A stretch of 50,313 nt of DNA from the NCBI GenBank assembly GCA_003280485.1, contig QCEU01000008.1, positions 1-50,313 on the forward strand, given 5' to 3'. This document shows, one piece after another, positions 43,179-50,313 of this stretch. Each line of letters opens with the position of its first letter. The stretch's first letter is position 1. The position numbers were made by a program, and so were the translations under genes. Under the pieces are notes generated by a model. That model was not told where the DNA came from and made no database searches. It saw only the letters and a program-made list of their open reading frames with translations. Source of the DNA: Pelagibacteraceae bacterium AG-359-O02 (lineage in GTDB: Bacteria > Pseudomonadota > Alphaproteobacteria > Pelagibacterales > Pelagibacteraceae).

Positions 43179-44424
43179 AGATATCAGAAATGACTTCGAA
43201 AACTTTAAGGAAAAACTTAAAAATCGAAACATTGATATAAGCCTTGATAGCATAATAAGTTTAGATGAGGAAAACAGAAAGCTTATTCAAGAAAAAGAAA
43301 AATCTGAAATGGAAAAAAAGACTATTTCAAAATCCAAAGACCAAAGTTTATTTGAAAAATCAAAAGAACTCTCGTTAAAAATTGAGGAAATTAACAAAAA
43401 TCAAATAAAATTACAAAGGCAGATTACTGATATTTTATCTTCTATACCGAATATCCCATTAAGTGATGTCCCAATAGGACAAGATGAAAATTCTAATAAA
43501 GAAATTGAAAAAAAGGGTGAAATAAAAGATTTTAATTTTAAACCTAAATCTCATTATGAATTAGGAGATAAATTAAATATGCTTGATTTTGACCTAGCAA
43601 CAAAAACAACTGGTTCTAGATTTGTATTTGTTAAAAAAGAATTAGCTCAATTAGAAAGAGCAATATCAAATTTTATGATTGATACACATACTCAAAAAAA
43701 TGGTTATACAGAAATATCGCCTCCATTAATTGCAACTGCTGAAACAATGTTTGGCACTGGACAATTACCAAAATTTGAAAATGATCAGTTTGAAATCAAA
43801 CTGGATGAAGGTGAAGAAAGAAAGTTTTTAATACCAACAGCTGAGGTAATTTTGACAAATATTGTAAAAAATCGAATTTTGGAAAAGAAAGAATTACCTA
43901 TAAGAGTAGTTGCGGCAACACCATGTTTTAGAAAAGAGGCGGGTAGTTATGGTAAAGATACCAAAGGCATGATTAGACAGCACCAGTTTTATAAAGTGGA
44001 ACTTGTAAGTATTGTAGAAAACGACAAATGTTTAGAGGAGTTAGAAAGGATGTCTAACTCTGCTACCATGATATTGGATGCGTTAAAACTTCCTTATAGA
44101 AAAATTGTTTTATGTACTGGTGATATGGGTTTTAGTGCAGAAAAAACTTATGACATTGAAGTTTGGCTTCCATCTGAAAATAAGTATAGAGAGATTTCAA
44201 GCTGTTCATCTTGTGGTTCATTCCAAGCAAGGAGAATGAAAGCTAGATACAAAGGACAAAACAATTCAAAAGAATTTGTTGGTACACTTAATGGTAGTGG
44301 ATTAGCGGTTGGTAGAACTATGATTGCTATTATGGAAAATTATCAAACTGAAGATGGATCTATATTGATACCTGATGTTCTTAAGCCATATATGCCAAAT
44401 ATAGATAAAATTTCTGTCAATTAA
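43165..44424 (+). CDS. serS: Seryl-tRNA synthetase
   Basis: A 419-residue class II synthetase. The N-terminal coiled-coil tRNA-binding arm spans about residues 30-100. Motif 2 is FRKEAGSYGKDTKGMIRQHQF and motif 3 GSGLAVGRTMIAIMENYQ; the serine pocket TAEV segment (IPTAEVILT) is also present. The ATG at 43165 starts MHNIKDIRNDFE, the usual SerS beginning; an upstream TTG would add only basic residues from the tatC frame. Confidence 0.94.
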   Translation: MHNIKDIRNDFENFKEKLKNRNIDISLDSIISLDEENRKLIQEKEKSEMEKKTISKSKDQSLFEKSKELSLKIEEINKNQIKLQRQITDILSSIPNIPLSDVPIGQDENSNKEIEKKGEIKDFNFKPKSHYELGDKLNMLDFDLATKTTGSRFVFVKKELAQLERAISNFMIDTHTQKNGYTEISPPLIATAETMFGTGQLPKFENDQFEIKLDEGEERKFLIPTAEVILTNIVKNRILEKKELPIRVVAATPCFRKEAGSYGKDTKGMIRQHQFYKVELVSIVENDKCLEELERMSNSATMILDALKLPYRKIVLCTGDMGFSAEKTYDIEVWLPSENKYREISSCSSCGSFQARRMKARYKGQNNSKEFVGTLNGSGLAVGRTMIAIMENYQTEDGSILIPDVLKPYMPNIDKISVN

Positions 44425-44479
44425 GAGTTGAGTTTGAATAATAGATAGGATAAATAGCCTTAACTTAATAGGATACGTT

Positions 44480-44764
44480 ATGGATGCTGGAATTGGACAA
44501 TTTATACCATTAGTTTTAATTTTTGTTATTTTCTATTTTTTTCTAATTAGACCTCAACAGAAAAAAGTCAAAGATCACAAAGCCATGGTGGAAGCACTTA
44601 AAAGAGGAGACAAAGTTATTACCTCCGGAGGAATAGTTGGAACCGTTGAAAGAATAATTGATAACGAAAAAGTTGAGGTAAAAATTTCTGATAATGTGAA
44701 CGTCGAAGTTGTCAGAGCAACTGGAATTCAAGGTTTAGTCACTACCATCGAATCAAAAAAATAA
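44480..44764 (+). CDS. yajC: Preprotein translocase accessory protein YajC
   Basis: A 94-residue protein with one membrane helix (FIPLVLIFVIFYFFLIRPQQKK; the RPQQK end is diagnostic) and a small cytoplasmic domain with GDKVITSGGIVGTV. It joins SecDF and YidC at the Sec translocon. First gene of the yajC-secD-secF operon. Confidence 0.95.
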   Translation: MDAGIGQFIPLVLIFVIFYFFLIRPQQKKVKDHKAMVEALKRGDKVITSGGIVGTVERIIDNEKVEVKISDNVNVEVVRATGIQGLVTTIESKK

Positions 44765-44778
44765 CATAATAAAAAAAA

Positions 44779-46332
44779 GTGTTATACTTTTCAAAATTAA
44801 GAATAATTTCAGTAATTATTTTTACAATTATTTTTTCTTATTTTGCTTTTTCAAATTTTATTAAATTTGATGATAAATTTTTTTCAAAAAATATTAATTT
44901 AGGTTTGGATTTACAAGGAGGTTCATATTTACTTCTTGAAATAGATAATCAGCCAGTGATTACTCAAAAATTACAAGCTAAAATAATTGAACTAAAAAGA
45001 TATTTCAAAGAAAAAGAAATAAGTTTAAAAAATTTTTCATTAAAAGAAAACACAATTTTATTTGAGGCATCAGATAACGAATTTGAAAATGTTAAAAATA
45101 TCTTAAATGATAAAGAAAGTGATATTAATGCATATTATCAACAATATAAATCACACGAGTTTGATGTATCAGAAAATGGAAATTTTTTTAATTTAACATA
45201 TTCAAGATATGGATTAGTTTTACTAAAAAATTCCTCATTAGATCAAGCTATTGAAATTGTAAGAAGAAGAGTAGATGAAGTTGGAACGAATGAGCCCAAT
45301 ATTTTAAAAAGAGGAAATGATAGAATTTTAGTTGAATTACCTGGTTTAGATGACCCTAACAGAATTAAATCACTATTAGGAAAGACAGCAAATCTTACTT
45401 TTCAGTTTATTTCACAAAATAATGAAGAGTCGTTTGGAACTGAAAAATTATCTTTTGAAGATGGTTCCAGAGATGCAATAGTTGGCAAAAGGATAATTTT
45501 AAGTGGTGATAACTTAATTGATGCAAAACCAACTATGAACACAGAAACTAATGAAACAGTAGTTTCTTTTAGTTTAGATAGAGTAGGAGCTAAAAAATTT
45601 GGTAGAGCAACTAGTACTGGAGTCGGTAAACAGTTAGCAATAGTGCTAGATGGAAAAATAATTAGTGCTCCAACAATTAGAGAGCCTATAATTAGTGGCT
45701 CTGGACAAATTTCTGGTGGTTTCACATTTCAATCAGCAACAGATCTAGCGTTATTATTAAGATCAGGAGCCTTACCTGCGCCTTTAAATATTATTGAAGA
45801 AAGAACGGTTGGACCTGACTTAGGTCAAGATTCAATAGATGCTGGTATTTTATCTTTAATTATTGGTTTTTTATTGGTTATTCTATTTATGATTTATAAA
45901 TATAGAACATTCGGTTTAATTGCTAATTTAGCTCTGGTTTCAAATCTTTTTTTATTAATTGGTATTTTAACTTTGTTTGAAGCAACATTAACTTTACCTG
46001 GAATTGCAGGTATTATCTTAACAGTGGGTATGGCAGTAGACGCAAATGTTTTAATTTTTGAACGTATTAAAGAAGAAACCAAAAATGAGAAAAATCCTAT
46101 AATAGCCTTTGATGCTGGATATACAAAATCCAGAACAACTATCTTAGATGCTAATATCACAACATTAATTGCAGCATTCATTTTATTTTTTATGGGGTCG
46201 GGACCTGTGAAAGGTTTTTCAGTAACATTAGGTGTTGGAATTTTAACCACATTGTTCTCAGTTTATTTTATAGCAAGATTATTAACTTCTTTTTATGTGG
46301 TAAGAAATAAAGACAAGGAACAACTATTATAA
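44779..46332 (+). CDS. secD: Protein translocase subunit SecD
   Basis: A 517-residue RND-like protein. After the first helix comes GLDLQGGSYLLLE, then the periplasmic P1 domain (RRRVDEVGTNEPN, VELPGLDDP) and five more helices with TVGMAVDANVLIFERIKEE, the proton-path region. It uses the proton gradient to pull exported proteins across. Start is GTG at 44779, 14 bases after yajC; no better codon is in frame upstream. Confidence 0.95.
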   Translation: MLYFSKLRIISVIIFTIIFSYFAFSNFIKFDDKFFSKNINLGLDLQGGSYLLLEIDNQPVITQKLQAKIIELKRYFKEKEISLKNFSLKENTILFEASDNEFENVKNILNDKESDINAYYQQYKSHEFDVSENGNFFNLTYSRYGLVLLKNSSLDQAIEIVRRRVDEVGTNEPNILKRGNDRILVELPGLDDPNRIKSLLGKTANLTFQFISQNNEESFGTEKLSFEDGSRDAIVGKRIILSGDNLIDAKPTMNTETNETVVSFSLDRVGAKKFGRATSTGVGKQLAIVLDGKIISAPTIREPIISGSGQISGGFTFQSATDLALLLRSGALPAPLNIIEERTVGPDLGQDSIDAGILSLIIGFLLVILFMIYKYRTFGLIANLALVSNLFLLIGILTLFEATLTLPGIAGIILTVGMAVDANVLIFERIKEETKNEKNPIIAFDAGYTKSRTTILDANITTLIAAFILFFMGSGPVKGFSVTLGVGILTTLFSVYFIARLLTSFYVVRNKDKEQLL

Positions 46333-46333
46333 A

Positions 46334-47227
46334 ATGACAAATATTTCTTTCAATAAATTTTATAGACAATTTAATGTATTATCATTAATTCTTATTGTTG
46401 TTTCTTTAGTATTTTTAATTTTTAAAGGTTTAAATTATGGTGTTGATTTCAAAGGTGGTACTTTGATTGAATTAAGAACTACAGATAAAACTAATAATAT
46501 TAGTCTTATTAGAGATAGCTTTAATCAAATGAATTTAGGAGATGTATCTGTTAAAAAATTTGGCAATGAAACAGACTTTATTGTTAAATTTGAAAAGCAA
46601 AATTCAAATGATCCTGAATTTATTAAAAATATTCAGAATAAATTATCTAGCTCTATTGGTGATGTCGACTTTAGAAGAGTAGAAAATGTTGGTCCTAAAG
46701 TAAGCTCAGAACTCTTAAAATCTGGAATTATTGCTATAAGTTTATCACTTGCGGCGATGCTATTGTATATTTGGATAAGATTTGAATGGCAATTTAGTTT
46801 AGGTGCTATTTTGGCTATATTTCATGATGTTATTATTACATTGGGCATATTTTCAATTTTTTCACTTGAGATAAACCTTTCTATCGTAGCAGCTGTTTTA
46901 ACTATTGTTGGTTACTCTATGAATGATACCGTTGTTATATTCGATAGAGTGAGAGAAAATTTAAGAAAGTATTCTGATATTAAAATTTTTGACTTAACTA
47001 ATATTTCAATTAATGAAACTTTATCTAGAACAATAATCACATCAGTAACTACATTATTAGCTCTATTATCAATCTACTTATTTGGTGGTGAAATATTAAA
47101 AGGCTTTTCTTTAGCAATGATATTAGGAGTTATTTTTGGAACTTACTCTTCAATATATATAGCAAATCCTATTTTAGTTGCACTGAATGTAAGCCAAAGA
47201 ACAATAGTTAAAGAAGAAAAAGATTAA
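46334..47227 (+). CDS. secF: Protein translocase subunit SecF
   Basis: A 297-residue partner of SecD with six helices. GVDFKGGTLIELR follows helix 1, VGPKVSSELL ends the periplasmic domain, and TIVGYSMNDTVVIFDRVREN holds the conserved membrane Asp/Arg region. One base separates it from secD; its last 4 bases overlap the convergent membrane-protein gene. Confidence 0.95.
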   Translation: MTNISFNKFYRQFNVLSLILIVVSLVFLIFKGLNYGVDFKGGTLIELRTTDKTNNISLIRDSFNQMNLGDVSVKKFGNETDFIVKFEKQNSNDPEFIKNIQNKLSSSIGDVDFRRVENVGPKVSSELLKSGIIAISLSLAAMLLYIWIRFEWQFSLGAILAIFHDVIITLGIFSIFSLEINLSIVAAVLTIVGYSMNDTVVIFDRVRENLRKYSDIKIFDLTNISINETLSRTIITSVTTLLALLSIYLFGGEILKGFSLAMILGVIFGTYSSIYIANPILVALNVSQRTIVKEEKD

Positions 47228-47826
47228 TATAGGTTTTGAGCTATTACCATCGTCAGAAGCATTGGCAAAGATAGAAGTGTATTTGTTCTCGAAAATAACA
47301 TAGCTGTTTTTGCAGATTTAGCTTTAACATCAGCTTCAACCTCAACAATTCCTAAAGCTTTTTTCTGATTTGGCCATATTACAAACCAAACATTAAATGC
47401 CATTATAATTCCTAACCACATACCAATTCCTATGGCAGTTGCTTTACCACCGCCTGATCCAATTCCTAATGTCATAGCTTGATGAACATAACCGTTTAAA
47501 TAAGCTAAGATCAGTCCTGATATTACCGTAACTAAAGCTGCCCATCTAAACCAAAAAAGAGCTGCTGGAGCTATAACTTTTCCAATTGCTGGTTTTTGTT
47601 CATCAGGTATTTTAGCCATATTTGGTATTTGAACAAAATTAAAATACCATAGTAAACCAATCCACATTATTGCAACAATGACATGTATATATCTAAATAA
47701 CCAACTCCAAAAAACTATGTCGATGTCAAAACCGTCATTTCCAAAATATAAACCCAAAAATAGCAAAACGGATAAAGCTAAAGAGATATGAACTGTTTTA
47801 GATAATGATTGAAGAATCGAAGTCAT
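47224..47826 (-). CDS. PuuD-like integral membrane protein (urate oxidase N-terminal domain family)
   Basis: A 200-residue membrane protein with about five hydrophobic helices; the segments RYIHVIVAIMWIGLLWYFNFVQIP and FWFRWAALVTVISGL resemble the membrane domain of PuuD urate hydroxylase. The cytochrome c domain of full-length PuuD (CxxCH) is absent, so urate oxidation is not assured; conserved histidines in helices could bind heme. It may be a general heme-bearing membrane protein. Convergent with secF. Confidence 0.7.
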   Translation of the reverse strand: MTSILQSLSKTVHISLALSVLLFLGLYFGNDGFDIDIVFWSWLFRYIHVIVAIMWIGLLWYFNFVQIPNMAKIPDEQKPAIGKVIAPAALFWFRWAALVTVISGLILAYLNGYVHQAMTLGIGSGGGKATAIGIGMWLGIIMAFNVWFVIWPNQKKALGIVEVEADVKAKSAKTAMLFSRTNTLLSLPMLLTMVIAQNLY

Positions 47827-47860
47827 AATATTTCTAATTTATAACATTTTTAATAAAAAT

Positions 47861-50313
47861 TTAAGCAGTTTTTTTGAACTTATTGTCCAACATTGGTTTT
47901 AAAAATTTACCTGTATAACTATCCTTGACATTAATAATTTCTTCAGGTTTACCCTCTGCTATGATATTTCCACCCTTTACACCACCATCTGGACCCATAT
48001 CGACTATATAATCAGCTGTTTTGATAACATCTAAATTATGCTCGATAACAACAACAGTATTTCCAGTTGCAACAAAGGTATGTAAAATTTCTAATAATTT
48101 TTTAATATCGTGTTGATGTAGTCCTGTTGTTGGTTCATCCAATATATATATTGTTCTTCCAGTTGACCTTTTAGACAATTCTTTTGCTAACTTTATTCTT
48201 TGAGCTTCACCGCCTGATAGTGTAGTAGCTTGTTGACCAATTTTTATATATCCTAATCCAACTTTCTTAAGTGTAAGTAATTTTGTTTTTATATTAGAAA
48301 TATTTTCAAAGTATTCGCACCCTTCATCTACTGTCATATTTAAAACGTCTGCAATACTTTTGTCTTTAAATTTTATTTCTAGTGTTTCCCTATTATATCT
48401 AGTTCCTTTGCATTCATCACAAGTTATGTATACATCAGGTAAAAAATGCATCTCATAAGTTATTACTCCGTCACCCTCACAAGCTTCACATCTTCCACCT
48501 TTAACGTTAAATGAAAATCTTCCAGGTTTGTAGCCTCTGCTTTTTGACTCAGGTAAATTAGTAAACCAGTCTCTTATTGGACCAAATGCTCCCGTATAAG
48601 TAGCTGGATTAGATCTAGGAGTTCTTCCAATAGGGGATTGATCTATATCAATAATTTTATCTACTAATTCAATACCTTTAAAACCTCTAAAAGGTTTTGG
48701 TATTTTTCTTGATTTGTTATTATTAAGTGTAAGATTTAAAGCGTTATAAAGTGTTTGAAGTATTAATGTTGATTTACCGCTTCCAGAAACACCAGTTACG
48801 CAAGTAAAACTCCCAAGTGGAATTTTAAGATTTACATTGTTTAAATTATTACCACTTGCTCCATTAATTTCTAAAAACCTTCCATTTTTTGCTAATCTTC
48901 TAGTTCTTGGTATTGGTATGAAACTTTTGTTTGATAAGTATCTTCCAGTAATACTATCGTTATTATTTAATATATCTTTATAAGATCCTTGGGCGATTAC
49001 TTCACCACCTTTGTTTCCAGCTTCTGGACCAAGATCGATTATATGATCTGCATTTTCCATGGTTTCAGTATCATGCTCTACAACTATTACTGTATTTCCT
49101 AAATCTCTTAGTCTTTTTAATGCATTTATTAATTTAACATTATCCTTTTGGTGTAAACCAATAGATGGTTCATCAAGAACATATAAAACTCCAGTTAATC
49201 CAGAACCTATCTGTGAAGCCAGTCTTATTCGCTGAGCTTCGCCACCTGATAAAGTTCCAGATTCTCTTGATAAAGTTAAGTAGTCAAGACCGACATTTAA
49301 GAGAAAATTCAATCTTTCGTTAATTTCTTTTAAAATATGCTGAGCAATTTTAAGTTGACGTTTATCTAATTTTGTCTCAAGCGATCTAAACCATTCCTTT
49401 GCATCAAATATAGATTTTTCAGTTACTTCACTAATATTAAGTTCATTAATTTTAACACAAAGAGCCTCATCTTTAAGTCTATGCCCATTACATCTTTCAC
49501 ATTTTGTATCTGATTGATATTGAGATATTTCTTCTCTTTTCCAATCACTATCAGTTTCTAAAAATCTTCTTTCTAAATTATTAACCACCCCTTCGAAAGT
49601 TTTTTTATGTGAATACTTTTCGTATCCATCATCATATGAAAATTTGATTTCTTCTTCATCAGATCCAAATAAAATTACATCTTTAATTTTTTTTGGTAAT
49701 TTTGACCACCTATCATTTAATGAGAAACCATAATGTTTCGAAATTGATGCTAAAGTTTGAGCATAGTATAAAGAGGAAGACTTTGACCAAGGCTCAATAG
49801 CTCCATCTGCAATTGTTTTCTTTTCATCAGGCACAACTAATTTTGGATCCACATTTAATTTAACACCAATACCCTCGCATTCCTCACAGGCACCATAAGG
49901 GCTATTAAAAGAAAAAAGCCTTGGTTCTATTTCTTCAATTGTAAAACCACTTTCAGGACAGGCAAACTTAGTTGAAAATATCAAATTTTCAGTCTTTCTA
50001 AATTTTTTTGGTAGTGTTTCATCTTCATATTCTACAAACATTAATCCATTTGCTAGGTTAACTGCTGTTTCAACACTTTCAGCTAACCTATTACCTAATG
50101 AAGCATTTAAAACAATTCTATCAACAAGAACTGCAATATCATGTTTCAATTTTTTATTTAATTCTGGAACTTCATCAATATCATAAAGTTTATTATCAAC
50201 TTTAATTTTTCTAAATCCTCTTTTTTTGTAGCTAAGTATGTCTTTTCTATATTCTCCTTTTCTTCCTCTAACAACTGGTGCATATAAAAAAATTGTTGAT
50301 TTTTTTGGCAGTG
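47861..50313 (-). CDS. uvrA: Excinuclease ABC subunit A (UvrA), N-terminus outside the window
   Basis: The minus-strand frame stays open to the window edge at 50313; the visible part, about 817 residues, begins at [20 protein letters not shown] and lacks the first ATPase Walker A. Present are CEECEGIG (zinc-binding), [13 protein letters not shown], the signature [15 protein letters not shown], Walker [14 protein letters not shown], then the second ATPase with [20 protein letters not shown] and [12 protein letters not shown] zinc finger, a second [12 protein letters not shown] and [12 protein letters not shown]. It finds bulky DNA damage in nucleotide excision repair. Confidence 0.96.
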   Translation of the reverse strand, partial: LPKKSTIFLYAPVVRGRKGEYRKDILSYKKRGFRKIKVDNKLYDIDEVPELNKKLKHDIAVLVDRIVLNASLGNRLAESVETAVNLANGLMFVEYEDETLPKKFRKTENLIFSTKFACPESGFTIEEIEPRLFSFNSPYGACEECEGIGVKLNVDPKLVVPDEKKTIADGAIEPWSKSSSLYYAQTLASISKHYGFSLNDRWSKLPKKIKDVILFGSDEEEIKFSYDDGYEKYSHKKTFEGVVNNLERRFLETDSDWKREEISQYQSDTKCERCNGHRLKDEALCVKINELNISEVTEKSIFDAKEWFRSLETKLDKRQLKIAQHILKEINERLNFLLNVGLDYLTLSRESGTLSGGEAQRIRLASQIGSGLTGVLYVLDEPSIGLHQKDNVKLINALKRLRDLGNTVIVVEHDTETMENADHIIDLGPEAGNKGGEVIAQGSYKDILNNNDSITGRYLSNKSFIPIPRTRRLAKNGRFLEINGASGNNLNNVNLKIPLGSFTCVTGVSGSGKSTLILQTLYNALNLTLNNNKSRKIPKPFRGFKGIELVDKIIDIDQSPIGRTPRSNPATYTGAFGPIRDWFTNLPESKSRGYKPGRFSFNVKGGRCEACEGDGVITYEMHFLPDVYITCDECKGTRYNRETLEIKFKDKSIADVLNMTVDEGCEYFENISNIKTKLLTLKKVGLGYIKIGQQATTLSGGEAQRIKLAKELSKRSTGRTIYILDEPTTGLHQHDIKKLLEILHTFVATGNTVVVIEHNLDVIKTADYIVDMGPDGGVKGGNIIAEGKPEEIINVKDSYTGKFLKPMLDNKFKKTA

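Noticed and set aside
1-50313. Prophage, insertion sequence, genomic island or attachment site
   Set aside because: No transposase, integrase, inverted repeats or composition break was seen; all gene runs are ordinary chromosomal operons.

Overview
The window is strongly AT-rich, very gene-dense DNA with coding overlaps of 1 to 14 bases, many GTG/TTG starts and no non-coding stretch longer than about 140 bases. Gene order (erpA/xth divergent from dgt-argS, then nagZ-scpA-scpB-tatABC-serS and yajC-secD-secF) is alphaproteobacterial. Together with the streamlining, the low GC and a plcP/agt lipid-remodelling pair beside pst genes, it points to a marine SAR11-type organism (Pelagibacterales). 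That placement is inference from gene content; no rRNA is present. I saw no tRNA, rRNA, CRISPR array, insertion sequence or prophage.

Region 1 (1-22372) is almost entirely phosphorus metabolism. It holds a lipid-remodelling pair (PlcP-like phosphoesterase and Agt-like glycosyltransferase), the sensor kinase phoR, an unknown exported protein, the phosphate transporter and its regulators (pstS-pstC-pstA-pstB-phoU-phoB), a SixA-like phosphatase, polyphosphate genes ppk-ppx, phosphonoacetaldehyde hydrolase phnX, a shortened glpD, and a glycerol-3-phosphate uptake operon ugpB-A-E-E-C with glpQ and a 2H phosphoesterase. A textbook-like Pho box precedes pstS, and similar 11-base-phased repeats precede ugpB and, less surely, phnX. 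Lipid headgroups released by PlcP and GlpQ, imported glycerol-3-phosphate, phosphonate and polyphosphate all feed the same phosphate pool.

Region 2 (22483-23811) is a small arsenic operon (membrane protein, thioredoxin-type arsC, AqpS-like channel), which fits next to phosphate transporters that can admit arsenate. Region 3 (23871-29896) is zinc homeostasis: znuC-znuB-zur-isomerase on the minus strand, divergent from znuA, a COG0523 metallochaperone GTPase, a WD40 beta-propeller protein and a small Cys/His protein, with two tandem Zur-box-like palindromes between them.

Region 4 (29911-35314) carries glucosylglycerate synthesis (gpgS, gpgP-like), a circularly permuted ATP-grasp gene divergent from an Anbu-type proteasome-like peptidase, and an Ldh2-family oxidoreductase. 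Region 5 (35306-50313) is conserved housekeeping: xth, erpA, dgt, argS, nagZ, scpAB, tatABC, serS, yajC, secDF, a PuuD-like membrane protein and the C-terminal part of uvrA, cut by the window edge.

Two genes, glpQ and nagZ, are each broken by one extra A in a poly(A) run. Sequencing error, recent mutation and slippage-tolerant expression cannot be told apart from the sequence. The most interesting items are the phased Pho-like repeats, the tandem ugpE copies with a conversion-like identity tract, the truncated GlpD, the zinc operon with its WD40 and Cys/His partners, and the minimal Anbu/ATP-grasp pair.
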